In this document: positions 29,782 through 57,527 of the stretch, one piece after another
How the letters are laid out: the number at the start of each line of letters is the position of its first letter
How positions within the stretch are numbered: the first letter of the stretch is position 1
Assembly: GCF_052324685.1 (NCBI RefSeq)
Contig: NC_135219.1
Span: 24,283,532 to 24,347,531 of the forward strand
Length of the DNA stretch: 64,000 nucleotides
Direction: 5' to 3'
DNA from: Brachyhypopomus gauderio
Taxonomy: Eukaryota; Chordata; Actinopteri; Gymnotiformes; Hypopomidae
Made by a program: the position numbers and the translations under genes
Notes under the pieces: generated by a model
What the model was told of the DNA's origin: nothing
The model's database searches: none
Seen by the model: only the letters and a program-made list of their open reading frames with translations

Positions 29782-30660
29782 TTTATTTGAAAAAAAAAAG
29801 GGTAGCATGTACAATTTGGAATGAATGCAAACTGAATCAAGTTAAACGAACAGTGGCAAAGACTCCTGAGCTGAGACTAATGCAGTCTGCTCTGTGGGCT
29901 CAGGGAGCACGATGCCAAAATCAGTCAAAATCAGAACAGAGGAGAAAGATGAAGATCCACGCAGCTTTTTCCAGCCCTCCGTAAATTACCTGCTTACCCT
30001 CAACCAGAACGGGAGGCTGGACCCAGATGGCCATCCGAGGAAAAAAGAAACGAAATGAACAAAACCACGAGAATCTTAACTCATGCCAAATGTGTAAGAT
30101 TTTTGTATTTTTTGTATTTTTTTCCTTTTTATTTTTTTTCTATTTATTTTTTTATCCCACCTTACAATAAAAATTCCATTCCACCTTCTGCTTGTGAGAA
30201 CCTGTTTTTTTCTGAGGTTCCTCTCAAGATACAAAAAATCCCAGAACAGACATGACGACACTTCATCGGAAAGCACTCTCAGACCGGCGGATCCAGGAGG
30301 TCCAGTCTCAATGTGCATGCATGAAGGACAGAAAACAGACAAGAAAGGAAAAATGGCCAGCCCAAACATTGCCAAGAGCAAGTGGAACTGAAGGAGTTCA
30401 CCAAATGCTTTTCTTCCATTTTTAGGTAGTTATTTAAGTCTTATTAACTGATACTAGATTGTTCTGTGGGGAGAGGATCACTAACCATTTCATGCAGATA
30501 TTAGATTTTTTTTCTGTGTGGACAGAAGGATATTTTATTTCAACATTCAATTATTTTCTGTACAGAAACATTATGAATAAATGTATATTTTCCCCAAGAG
30601 GTAAGTAAAACATTTGACTGATTTGTTTTCTTCTAAGAGGGCGAGGAAGGATAGAGCACT
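29782..30660 (-). other. calm1: Probable 3' UTR of calmodulin
   Basis: Sequence downstream of the calmodulin stop codon. Minus-strand AATAAA signals lie at 30534-30539 (giving a UTR of about 130 nt) and at 29782-29787 (about 880 nt). Vertebrate CALM1 is known for long and alternative 3' UTRs, so both may be used. The end is inferred from signals only. Confidence 0.5.
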
Positions 30661-40508
<9,848 letters not shown>

Positions 40509-40720
40509 ATTAGTTGAACGTGAGCGCAGTCACACCAGTGTAAGTGAGAGATGTTCCCTGGCTGCAGACCCACTGGCGTCGTTTCTCTCTCCGCTGTGGG
40601 CTGTGTGATATGTATCCATCCGCCACTCACGCCCTGCGCTCACTCACTTCCGGAACAAACCGGCCCGCCCTCCCGCAGCTCCACCAATCAGGCGCTAGGC
40701 CTGCGAGACACGTCACTCAG
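40509..40720 (-). promoter_or_regulatory. calm1: Calmodulin 5' UTR and promoter
   Basis: Upstream of the ATG at 40508, a GC-richer stretch carries motifs common in housekeeping promoters. They are an ETS-like CTTCCGGAA at 40647-40655, a GC box (CCCGCCC, 40664-40670), an inverted CCAAT box (40684-40688) and a CRE-like ACGTCA at 40710-40715. No TATA box is obvious. Transcription probably begins between about 40560 and 40650; the exact start cannot be read from sequence. Confidence 0.6.
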
Positions 40721-41999
40721 CATAACTGCGCACCATTCAGTTTCTCCATAATTATCTTATGCGGGAAATGTTCCATCGGATAAAATAACTGACTCGTAAA
40801 TTGATTAGACTATAACTGCAGATGGTAAGATCATATACGCCAATGTTGGCAAATAGTCAGTGTTTTTGGATAATGTTTGTGTGTTCTACTATCTATTTTT
40901 ACAAATGGTGATTTGAAATCATGTAATAGAGTAATGATAGACCATTTATTCACGTGTATTTATTGACTGATAGTTTGGTTGTGGCAGTTAGGATATAGGC
41001 GAACTGGTGGAAACCCAAATATTTACTTCATTTAGTTTTTTTTTTTTACTTTATTAATACTTAGACGATCTACAGACCAGTTGTAATTAGTCCCAGTAAC
41101 ACACTTAAACCCAAATGAAGACAATTACGATTTTAAAGTTTCAATTATATACATTTGAGCCTCTAAAGCCACAGAAAAGCCAGTAACTGTTTGTGTATAC
41201 CATAAAAAGAACAACAACACTGACAGCAGAATTTAGTGAGGTCTTTGAATACTTTGAATTGTCACAGGTGTCAGCCTGCTCACACCTGACTGAAGGCCTG
41301 GATATCGTGTAGACTACACAATCAACAGCAATGACTACAGCAGTGAATTGAGCTGTTTCTTTACATAGATTGTAGTTTGTTTAATTTTGTGTTAACATGT
41401 TTCAATGATTTTAAAAGACTAGCACTTAACTTTTAAAATGTTAATACTGTTATACCATTAATGAATAAATAGGCTATCGGTGTCTGTTTATACAGCCTAT
41501 GTTATATTGTACGCAACGTTTACGTCTTTAGTTCAAAATGTTTTTAAATACCCAGTTGTTGTGCTATAAAATATATCTAAATAAAGCTGCATATTTAATT
41601 ACTCCACGTCTCAACCTGTCAACAGTTTATGTATACATTTTGAAGGCAAACTCAGGATATATCTGCTGATCACAAAACGAGTTGGACAGGTTTGACTCTA
41701 CATTTGAAAGCTTAGGGTCCAACTGATTTTCTAATGAATTGCTCAGTCTTTATCTACAGGATAAGTAATATAGGCCTATTATTTGTTGAATATACGAGAA
41801 GCTAAATATCTCAAATCAAAATAAAATCCCATATCAGAGTACAACAGTTATTAATGAAATAGATTTTTTCTTCACTTTTGACTTTAATTTGACTTTTCTT
41901 TTTCGTCGCACCTGAACAGACAAGACGCGCTACTTCTACAACAGCGGATTACTCCGTCATGTGTTTGCAGTACTAACGTCTCTAAAGCGGAGGGATACA

Positions 42000-42120
42000 G
42001 GTGGATTTTCCGCCCCGATCTTATTGGCTGTGCTGGACCTGCAATATTATAAACGATGACAAGCGGCTTGTGATTGGACAGCTCGGACCTGCATTGCACC
42101 ATGCGATAGTACGTGATGGA
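42000..42120. promoter_or_regulatory. Promoter-like patch between calm1 and psmc1
   Basis: Two ATTGG (CCAAT) boxes at 42023-42027 and 42073-42077 lie in a 50-bp duplicated module that also repeats GGACCTGCA. A GC box CCGCCCC is at 42010-42016 and a TATA-like ATTATAAA at about 42046. No adjacent coding exon is seen. Direction is uncertain. Confidence 0.35.
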
Positions 42121-42507
42121 TACCTCTTCAAAATAAAACTTTTTCATCTACTTTCCGTTTTTAGAATAAACCTTTTAAAATTCTTTTTTTAAACCTTTAA
42201 TTGTTTTTGGTTGAAAGGTTTCACTAGACCTTTCGGCTCTTTCTAATGACTAACGTGCTAATGTCCCCCTAACGGTCTCTAAAAGTTTGGCTGTGAAACG
42301 TCTATGGCTATGTGAATGACCCCCTTCACCTACTACAATCCTGAAAATCCTCATTATGTTAGCGGGGTAACTAGCTAGACATAACGGGTTTAAAAAATAT
42401 AACTTTTACTATAAGTCAGATATACACTTTTATGCCTGTCATGTATGTTGAACGGCTTTAAGATGCGACAGATAAAAATTTAAGTCAGGTTGAAGTGTAT
42501 GTGTGTG

Positions 42508-42511
<4 letters not shown>

Positions 42512-42582
<71 letters not shown>
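42512..42582. repeat. (TA)n microsatellite
   Basis: A pure TA run of about 70 bp. Confidence 0.97.
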
Positions 42583-42592
<10 letters not shown>

Positions 42593-44396
42593 CATACACA
42601 CAAACGTGTCAGGAACTCAGGATTGATCTTTACAGAACAGCTACCTTGGGGTCATACCAAGTGGTCACAGGCGTCACCTAGTGTCAGTAAATAGGACTGA
42701 AAAGATTATGAAATGTAATACATACGTTAGACATTACACACAAGCACAAAACAAATATTGTTCATATAGCCCAAGCATCTCAATCAATATTAATGATCAT
42801 CTACATTTAATTACTGAAAGCATCCTACTGTGTTTAACTTGCATTTACAATCTTGAGTAATGTTCAGTAATGTTTAGAAGGTTCTTACGGTTTCTACATA
42901 ACTATTATTATTGTATACTGTTATTAGTGTTATAGATTACAGAGATCCATCTTCAGTTGGGTAATTGATATGCTCCTGTGACAACAGATAATGAAGAACT
43001 TTGTGGAACTGTAGAACCTCGGACCTCCGTACTGTGCTTGCATGGTTCCCACTCTTAATATTCAGATATTTTTGGCAGATTCAGAGAATTGTCACATTCA
43101 TTCAGTTACATTCAGTCCTCCTGCGTTGGAACATAGCCAAACCTCAGTCAACATATTTTATTGTTTGAGATACATTTTCTTTGTCCAGATTTTAGCAAAA
43201 ACAATCTGGGTCTAAATCATGGGTTAAAGCAAGAAATTTTCATTTGACTGAAAATTTTTCCTGGCAAAAGACAATGCCAGCAATTACTGAAAATGTGGTG
43301 TAGCCTCTTTTGTCTAATTCTACACAATAAACACATTTATAAAGTATATTTATCTAAACAGCCTGTGTAAGGAGAGAAGAGAGAATCTATGAAGCGACAA
43401 AATGCAACACCTGAGCTATAAATGTACATAAATGTTTTTATAATGGAGTTATCTGGGGGTCCTCTTCCAGAACATTGTTTAAAGATCAAGTCAAATTTAA
43501 TGAATCCTGGTGAGTTTTAAAATGGTATGAAGCTCTCTTGTTTTTATCAGATTCACTATCGCAAAAACATAAGCAGTAAGATTACCTGGTTTATCTTACA
43601 AAAAAATTTAATGTCCAAAAATAGCAAATTAAATCGCACCACTGGATGGAGCTTTTAAATACAAACAGAACAACACCATCCATGTTAAACTGGCTTAGAA
43701 ATAAAAAAGTTGACATTTCAAATGGAAGAAATGCGCCTTTTTTCTTCGACTATTAAAGCTAAACGAAGAAAAGTCTGTGATCGGTGGAGAGATTCTTCAG
43801 TATAAATAACCATAACTTCTATATTTCACTACAAATTCAAATAAAATTTGAAATGTAGTCACTTTATAGTATGGACATGACAGTATAATATTCAAAATGA
43901 ATGAACAAATGAATATTTAATGATTAATCTTTAAATTAATTAATAAATAAGTCAGGTAATCATTATGGTGAAATAAAAAAAACTACATTTCTATTAATAT
44001 TCTGAGAAAACGCGGTAACCTAAAGATTCTGTTAACACAATTAAGACACAATATGATAAAAACAGGCGTGTAGGCATGATTAATTCATTATTTATTTATT
44101 TATTACTGTTATTAAAATTATCTGATACAAGACAACTCAAAGAAATTATGTCAATAAAGTTTAAAAGTATTGCAACTATTATGATTATAGTTAGTTTAAA
44201 TATATAAAATATTTTATAAATATTTCGTGTTGGTTTATTAGGACATAAATTATGTGATTTTGTATTACGCCTTACAGTCTGACCACCTGTACCGGCTCAA
44301 AAAAAAAACACTCTTATATTTCTGATAAAAATTTAACTTTATCAGAATAAGGATAAAATACTGAATTTATCTTACATCTACCTCTGAAGCTCTTCG
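42583..44396. other. Intergenic, nothing recognised
   Basis: AT-rich sequence between calm1 and psmc1 with no open frame or repeat that I can name. Confidence 0.35.
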
Positions 44397-44408
44397 GATG
44401 TCTGAAAT

Positions 44409-45330
44409 ACAGGCGGTCCCCGGGTTATTACGACGTCGTGCGTCGTACACGGAACTTGGTGTTTGGTGTGCGCGGCGGAAGAATACACAGTTATGCGGCT
44501 CGAGACCGAGGAGGACGGCGTCAGGATAGGATAACTGCGTGCAGTACGTTATTCGCGTACAGTATGTACCTTTGTTCCGACAAAGCCTGGTTAAAGCAAA
44601 CACCCACACTACGCAAAGTAAAGCCTGTATACTTGACGAGTCGCCCTCGCGCCGAAAATGGCGTAATCGCGGTGGCTCCACCCGTGCGCGAGAGCCTCGC
44701 GCGCTGGCGATTCGCGAGGTCGTGCACCTCTCGAATTTTGTAACTTCACTTCGCCCGCGCCGCGCTTCAGCGCAATGAACTAAGTCATGTTTGCAGGGTT
44801 CATACACCTATACAAGGTGGAATTAAAACACTTGTACGTCACTTTCAAGGTCCATTTCAATATTTCCCAGCACGTTAAACTTAATAAAGTTAAATATTTA
44901 TACATATACTCAAAACGATTCGAAATAATTCGCGTTTTATTCACATTATTTAGGGGTTGTTTATTTTCAAAACGCCCGATCTTAACGTCTTCTCTCATGT
45001 TTCGTCCTGGAATTACAAGAGGCTCGTATTTGTTAACGTAATACAAGAGAATTGTTCAGTCAGATAGCTATTTGTTGTGAAACGAAGTAGATACAATTTC
45101 AAGCATGTTCATTTAGCCTAAATTCCAGCACTTTTTTTCCTGAAACACAAAGCAACATTAAAATTGGTCAGGTGAATGTTCCCTCCCCAGTTTTTGAGGG
45201 CTTTTTCTTTATACTACCACATATCGTTTCGGACAACACTGCAAAGAATGCGACGCGCCAAGTAGCCTCCGCCGTTTGCTCAGGTGTGCGGAGTCGCGCG
45301 CTACGGTCACTCGCGAAAGTATAATCACCC
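44409..45330. mobile_element. Relative of the calmodulin-intron hAT sequence
   Basis: From about 44660 this matches 34935-36060: GCGTAATCGCGGTGGC, CGAGGTCGTGCACCTCTCGA, GCAGGGTTCATACACCTATA, CTGAAACACAAAGCAACATT and ACATATCGTTTCGGACAACA occur in the same order. It has one copy of the 214-bp unit rather than three. The left part starts with a different repeat (AGGCGGTCCCCGGGTTATTA). Clean ends and a target duplication were not found. Confidence 0.7.
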
Positions 45331-45984
45331 AGGCAGGAGGGAGGCAACTTTTCTACGTAATGTCCGAAAATCAGAAGGCGGGAAGTCAATCAAATGACAC
45401 CGCCGTCATCCATCCAGCGCTGACGATCCAGTGAGAGGATCATATTTCGGACACAAAACAGATAGCACGCCTGTGTGGTTTATTATGATTTGACGGATTT
45501 TTTCCCCAAAAAATTCAAATGACGGAAATCCGTCGTAGTGACGGAGAACTTTAACCCATGGTCTAAATGCATCCACAAGATCAAATTCTCTATCTTCTGT
45601 AACAGCTATGTGAAATAAAATCACAATGCCATGATATTCATTAATGTTAATGAAAGTTGTTCCAATTTAAGACTATTAGTGTATATTTCAGCATGTGATG
45701 GAGGGCAAGGCTGATGTATGAATATTTTTGGGACTCTCATCATGGACCAGATAGGAAATGTGCAAAGATTTTCCAAATTATGGCTTGGTTATTACTTCAG
45801 GGAAATATGTAAGCAAATCCAGTAACCATTTTAGAAGTAAACTAAATATTAGGTCAAGAAAAGCAGACCAACTCATTTTCATATGCCAGATGATGTTCAA
45901 AAGTCTTTCATTAAAAAAGCAGAAACATTTAATGTTTTCTCTTATAACACAGAAAAGTAAGACACAAATCCTTACATGCACAAA

Positions 45985-45986
<2 letters not shown>

Positions 45987-46020
<34 letters not shown>
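45987..46020. repeat. (CA)n microsatellite next to the psmc1 stop codon
   Basis: A CA run that ends 10 bp from the psmc1 termination codon, so it would be transcribed in the 3' UTR. Confidence 0.95.
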
Positions 46021-46023
<3 letters not shown>

Positions 46024-46030
46024 AGTTGTC

Positions 46031-51168
<5,138 letters not shown>

Positions 51169-51205
51169 TTCTGCCGGTGCTTGTCGCTTACAAAACACGT
51201 CACAC
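51169..51205 (-). promoter_or_regulatory. psmc1: psmc1 5' UTR and proximal promoter
   Basis: A CRE-like ACGTCA at 51197-51202 lies only about 30 bp from the ATG. The 5' UTR is therefore short or transcription starts close to this site. There is no CpG island comparable to the calmodulin one. Boundaries are inferred. Confidence 0.4.
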
Positions 51206-51779
51206 TACGGATACCATTGTGGGACAAATTACTTCAATCATAACAATAGCACGTTTGACAGTGATGTTTCAGAATCACAGAATATGACTACTGATGATTA
51301 CTGACCGCGATTTTTCTGCACAGGTAAATTGTTTTGTAGTCTAATGTAATTAGTAATTGTGCTTACAGTTTTCCTCAGTTGATTTGGTTAATTCTCAAAA
51401 CTGCTCATTCAATCTCCACATCTCCTTGTCACTTGTGCACATCATAATAGCATATCTCATTGTGTTTCACATTTTGCAAATGGTTATGGACAATTGTCTG
51501 TTATTTTCTGCATTTTCAATTGCTTATGTCATGTTTATCAAAATGTGTTCTACTGATTGTCTGTTGTATTGTCTTACCCTCCAAAACATTCATGCTTTAG
51601 GTCATTGTCTAGGTCATTATATGCCAAAATGCTGAACATGCCATAATCTCTCAGACATCATTTGTACATTTTTATTTATTTTTTGTTACATTACAATTAT
51701 CTTGGAAGAACAACTGTGTCTTCAAGAAAACATGTATGTTATTCAGAAATTTACTCTCAAGACCAGCTCATAGGGGGAG

Positions 51780-52000
51780 GGCAGAGGTCCCATTTTTACA
51801 CCTCAACAAGAGGAGGTTGTACGTGCTATGGTCATATCAAATAATGCCTTAAGATTGAGGGAAATCCAGCAAGCCATTATAGAGGACCACAGTGTTTATC
51901 AAAAAGAATCAATCTGTAAGCATCTCCACTATTGACCGGGTTCTGAAACGACACCAGATGACCATGAAACAAGCTGTACAACGTTCCAAGAAGATCTTCC
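51780..52000 (+). pseudogene. Relic of a Tc1/mariner-type transposase
   Basis: In broken frames the plus strand reads LREIQQAIIEDHSV near 51855-51895 and STIDRVLKRHQMTMKQAV near 51925-51980. These words resemble the helix-turn-helix region of a fish mariner/IS630-type transposase. No catalytic domain and no clear terminal repeats remain. Confidence 0.45.
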
Positions 52001-54524
52001 AGGAAGATATCCAGTGTGACATGGATGACAACATGTGGCCCAACATAGGGTAGTGTTATGATGTATAGAACAGAAAGCACTATAATCCCTTATATTGTTG
52101 TCTGAGGTTATTTTGAATGTGTAGAGTAAGTTTAAAATTTTTCTGAATTTCAATCAATTTGTTTTTGTCAACAAATTGCAGTGCGAACAATACAGTCAAA
52201 ATATTACTGTAAAAATTTGGTTCCAGTCCAGTTTCTTGCTGTCAGTCTCACACACAATCTTGTGTAACTTTGTGTTCTGTGTAAGTTTGTATTTTGTGTG
52301 TAACACGTATCGTTTCATTTGATATACCACAGAATAGTCAACTGTAATAGCAGCCAGAGCAGCGGTGTAGCCAATTTCCTGCAGACATATGGGTTTGTTT
52401 TTGTCCTAATTGGAAGCTATAGAAAACAGCCTATAGCTTAAGTATAAGTGTTTCTAACAGGTTCATCAGCTCCAGATATGAAAAATAAAACACAGTGTCT
52501 TGTTTTCTACACTCCGTTAGGCTAATGAGGGACATTGATATTTGTGCAGCCGTTGCTTCAGGTAATTGTGCCACCTGAACAGTGTAGTGGTGTGACTATC
52601 TGAAGTGGTTGTTTGGGAAAGTAAGAAAGCTACACCAAAATGTGGAAAAACGTCCGCGCTGTGGAAAGACACACTTCTAACACGTGCTCATCAGTTTAGA
52701 TGCTTTGTGCTGCCTGATAAGGTGAACCCTCTGTGACGGCGCCATCTTCCGGTAGCCTCCATCTGTTTTCATTACTTTCATTAAAATCTTGCGTTTGCTT
52801 TCTCATTTTTCCTGCATGTGCTATAACCCTGACCCTCTCTTTATGAAATCTAGGAATATTTAGGCCTAGGTGAAAATACATAGGTCTTAGGGCTTATAAG
52901 TTGTTAAAACCTATATGTATGCTAGCCCAAAATACACTAAATTAGAACACAACTTATGCTATATGCTATATATTTTTTAAAACTCAGTATTTGTTATTTT
53001 AAACATTTCTGATTGTAGTTTAGTTTTCACCGATTGTCGTTTAGTATTTCAGAGATCACTTAGTAGATTTGACTTTGCCTTTTTTGTCAATATAGGGTAA
53101 TTTTAGACAAGGCTTTATACCTTTGGTACAAAATCTTAAAAAAAAATACACTTATACAGGTACTGTACTCCACTAAATGCTTATGTAGTGTGACATGTAG
53201 GAGGACAACTGGAAAAGCAAAGGAAGAAAGGGAGTGGTGACGCCAGCATGATTCACACATCCTCGTTATTAGCCCGTTATTACTATTGTATACTCCTACC
53301 ATACCATCTGGCCACAGGCGGGCCTTGCCCCACTCCAAGTATAAAACATCTCCATAGCAACTTCCTATTATGATGTCTTGTTGTTGAAGTCATGGCAGCC
53401 ACTTTGGGTCAGAGTAACAGTGGAAATCTAAAGAACTCCAGTTCAAGCTGTTACTAATCTATTAACATGTTGGTATTAAGATCATTCATTTAATATGCCA
53501 GGGAAGTCTGCACAGTTCCACAGTATTCATGCAACATTAAACTGGACAAAATAGCTTGGATTTGACAGTCAGATTTATTTATTTAAAATTCTGTACTTAT
53601 TGGTTAGTGGTTCCATCCTGTTGCTGTCAGTAGTGTTATTACTGTAATTATCTAACAATATAATGGAATATATAATGGAAGATATCCTTCTATGTCATGT
53701 GTTGCCTTTATATACAAAAATATAGGATATATTACAATCAATATGTAACATAGCAATAAGCATATAGCAATAAGATTTGAATCACTTTGCTGTTGTAACA
53801 AGTTACAGAGGTAATGGGGAAGATACAGCCAGTTTAAGGTCTGTGAAGTTCACAGAAATTGGTAACATAATTTTCGGGATTCACCATGTTATTATGTTCT
53901 TATCATTTTCAACACCAAATAAGAACCAAATTGTCATCACAACTTGAAAACAAATGTGCAGTTCATTATGATTCATTTTGGTTTTTTGACTGCCGTACCT
54001 TCCTCTTCTAGTCCATACTGGAACCTACCTCAGAATGGAAATGTCATGCTTACATTTTGAAGCTGAATACAGCTACTAGAAGAACCACTGAGAGAAACAG
54101 AGATTGTGGATGACTGCATACATCACTGCATATATCACTTATCCATATTCATGAAATGTCTATTCATTTGTTATATATTAAAATGGAAATGGAAATACAT
54201 TCTCTGTTTAACCACAAGAATGCCTGTTATGGCTTTCGGCTGTAGTAAACTGCTTACCAGCGCTGAGGATAGTGGCATACATTTATCCAGGCACTCTCTA
54301 TGGTATACATTTAAATGAGGTTGAATTACCATTTCAATATATTTTTCAAATAGGGTTCAATGGATTCTTTCTTTAATTTTACTTTGATATTTTAAATATT
54401 TTACTTTGAGTATTATTTGTAAAGATTAAGACTAACAGCACAAGTACTAATCTTTTCAGGACATGTGGATGCCATGTAGTTATAGGAAATGGAAGATAGG
54501 CAGTATTTGAGCTAGTTTTTGCAC
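52001..54524. other. Intergenic between psmc1 and kcnk13, nothing recognised
   Basis: AT-rich sequence; the part nearest 54524 should include the kcnk13 3' UTR. I see no further coding exon or clear repeat. Confidence 0.4.
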
Positions 54525-55426
54525 TTATCTTTCCACACTGGTTTCAGCCAAACGGTTGTTCATAATTCCCAGGGCTCCAACTCCTCCAGAAAAACCATTA
54601 TGACGTGAGTTGGATGTGGACTGACGAGGGTTTCCATTAGCCATTTCAGATAGCTGCTTCTGCATGATGGCCAGGCTAACCTTGTTGGCAGCCAGGAAAT
54701 CCCTCATTGAGATCATCTCACCTGACATCCTCCGCCCATCTCCCTCACTGTCGTTGATGGCGTCTGTGTCAACAGAGGGGTCCCGTTGAGCTCTCAGATG
54801 CCCCGGCACAACCATGTTCCTGCGGTTCTGATGCCTCCCCTGGCCTGGACAAAGGCATGGGGCCTCCACCTGCATCAGAAGCCAGTTCAGGACCTGCTTG
54901 ATGACAATTGAGATGACGTTGAAAAGTGAGTAGATGCAGCAGACGCCAGTCAGAATGAAGAGGAAGTTGCCCAGCCTGTAAGCCGCCTGGCCTTCGTAGA
55001 ACTCCCGCTGACTGCTCACCATGTCCCCGAAGCCGATTGTGCTGAACGCCACAAAGCAAAAATAAAGAGAGTCAAGGTAGTCCCATCCCTCTGCCACCGA
55101 GTACATGGCAGACGCACAGCAGGACACCAAGATGGCGGCCGCTCCAAGTATGGCCATGACGCAGTAGACCGAGGGCTTCCAGCCCGCTAGGCTGTCCCGC
55201 CGCCTGTCTCTGGGATGATCTTCGGACATGCGCCGGCCATTTTCAGGGAGAACCACTTTACGCTGTTGCTGATGCTCGTGGCAGAACTTGAGTATGAACG
55301 CAATCACGGTGATGACGCGTTCCAAGAAAAGGTTGAAGAATAAAATGGTGGCAGCACATCCAATAAGCCCATAGAAGATCAGGAACATTTTTCCTCCTGT
55401 AGTGGCAGGTGTAGTCATGCCAAAAC
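54525..55426 (-). CDS. kcnk13: Two-pore potassium channel THIK-1, last exon (partial gene)
   Basis: This K2P channel carries background potassium current at the plasma membrane. Only the second coding exon is in the window. It starts after the acceptor CCCACAG at 55427-55433 and its first two bases complete the Gly codon of the first-pore filter (GFG). It then encodes 299 residues and TAA. Counting that Gly as 1: M2 at about 13-42 with FFNLFLERVIT, a cytosolic linker with HEHQQQRK, M3 at about 87-110, second pore with STIGFGD at about 129-135, and M4 at about 152-178. The C-terminus includes RRMSGEMISMRDFLAANK and ends NNRLAETSVER, characteristic of KCNK13 rather than its silent partner KCNK12. 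The frame is intact. Exon 1 (M1 and first pore helix) should lie right of 64000, because the intron is filled with retroelements. The a or b copy cannot be told. Confidence 0.95.
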
Positions 55427-55476
55427 CTGTGGGACCCAGGAAGAAAGACACAAGAAAGAAATTAAGAAACACAGAC

Positions 55477-57527
55477 TGTGACGGGTAGGGTGAGCGAAAA
55501 TAAATGGAAGCGATCACGCCAAGTCTCAGGGAAATAGGATGATTTAATATGTAAAGTGTGCAAACCAAAACCCGTGAACTGATCCGAATTAAGGATATAA
55601 TAACCAGCAGTCAACTGGTACAAAGACCCTCAGGTGAGACGGATCGTGGGCTCTGCCCACCTGAGGGACGAACACAACACCACACCACACCCACAGGACA
55701 AGCTGCTGCTGTAGACGGGGGCGACCAGTAGGGGGCCGCCGTACCGTGACAGATCCCCCCTCCAAGCCGCACTCCCCTCCACCGGCTGTGCGGCCTACAG
55801 CGGCAGCACACAAAACAAAGGGGCAGGAAGGCAGGGACAAGGGACACCCCCTGTAGTCCTGGAGCTGAAACACACAACACAAACACAGGTTAGCTCACCT
55901 ACCTGGGCGGGACCCTGGACCGACTGGGCCGTCAACAAGACAAAACCACGTCCCGGTCGGTCACAGGGCCCTCACACCCTAACCAGCATTAAGCCGCTTA
56001 GCCCCACAGGTGCGAGGACGACGGGCCACGGCTCCTTGTCCGTCCGGGGTGTATGTGTGCAGGTTACCTCCCTGGGGTGTGGCTACGTCACCTCCTGGAC
56101 CTACCTCCTCCCGGAGCTGACCCCTGCCTTCAGCTAGGGGCCACCCCAGCCTCCTGGGGAGTCAGCCCCAGCCGGGGCCTCCCTTTACGAGGTGGACTCC
56201 TCCACCCAACCCAGGAGCGCCAGAGACCAAGGCCCAGAGCACCCTTATCGCGGGCTGGGGAACAGCCCCCAAGGGCCTCCTGGTCACCCCGAGCAGGAGG
56301 GAGGATCTCCATCTTCAGCAGGAGCTCTTCAGACCGGAGCCCCATGGTCCCCAAACATCCGGGGGCCCCAACCCTCTAGGGAGGGGCTCTTTACGACCGG
56401 GCTCCGGTCACGTCACAACATAAGGGGGCTCCTGCCAGCTGGAGACCCCCACAAGGTGCAGGAATGCCACGATCCACCGCCAGGGAGAAGCACCTGCACA
56501 TAAAACACAAATGCACACACACACCCACACACACCAACACAAAACACAAACGCGCACTGCCCTGATCCCCCCTACAATGCGGGAGGGGTCTCCATCTCAG
56601 CAGGGGACTTCCACCAGCTCAGGAGAACCCCCCACGTTCCTGGTCAGGGCCTCCCTCAGGAGCGACGCCCTCCGTGGCACTCCCCGTGGCACGGGACCAT
56701 CACTGGTCCACCCCCAACACACACTCAAGGGGGAGGAGCATGTGTGGAATTACATACAACATTTCACAGGCACGCGAGAACAACACACACACGCTAAGAC
56801 TAGACAAAAACGGTGTACAAACGACGAACGGACGAGACTCACACATGCGCGCTCGGTTCAAACACAACAGCGACGCGCCACTCGTGTTCGCAGTCGCTCC
56901 CCACATGAAACACAAGACAACACGGGGAGTGAGGCGACAGTGAGGAGCGGCTTCCGCGCTTTACACAAAACATTAAACACTCAACACCACGAGCACGCAC
57001 ACTGATCCAGACGCCCGTTCACACGTACACACTTTACACTCACACAACATGAAGAGTTTCCCGGGGAAGACGCCCCGGTCCTCGCCATGCTACACACACA
57101 CACAAAACACATAAGCACGGCGGAGCTCTTCACACAAAACACCACGCAGACAAACACTTACCACGGGACATGACCACGAACGAAGGAGAAAGTAAAGGAG
57201 ACTGGCGGCTTCCGAAAGTGGCTGGTTATTCTGTGACGGGTAGGGTGAGCGAAAATAAATGGAAGCGATCACGCCAAATCTCAGGGAAATAGGATGGTTT
57301 AATATGTAAAGTGCGCAAACCAAAACCCATGAACTGATCCGAATTAAGGATATAATAACCAGCAGTCAACTGGTACAAAGACAAGACATATACAGATGAA
57401 CAAACGACCCTCAGGTGAGACGGATCGCGGGCTCCGCCCACCTGAGGGACGAACACAACACCACACCCACAGGACAAGCTGCTGCTGTAGACGGGGGCGA
57501 CCAGTAGGGGGCCACCGTACCGTGACA
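55477..57527 (-). mobile_element. Non-autonomous LTR retrotransposon, reverse
   Basis: Two LTRs, 55477-55751 (275 bp) and 57232-57527 (296 bp), face the minus strand. They differ mainly by an internal deletion of about 26 bp in the left copy. The 5-bp duplication cagac lies at 55472-55476 and 57528-57532. The 1.5-kb interior (55752-57231) matches that of the element at 58514-60577 in reverse. It encodes no gag, protease, reverse transcriptase or integrase that I can find. It must have moved with proteins from another element. It sits in kcnk13 intron 1, 50 bp before the exon 2 acceptor. Confidence 0.92.

Noticed and set aside
42160..42260. GGCTCTTTCT considered as a histone mRNA 3' stem-loop
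   Set aside because: The sequence does not form the required inverted stem and no histone gene is adjacent.
45406..45624. 72-codon minus-strand frame downstream of psmc1
   Set aside because: No homology recognised; it borders repeat sequence and has no splice partner.
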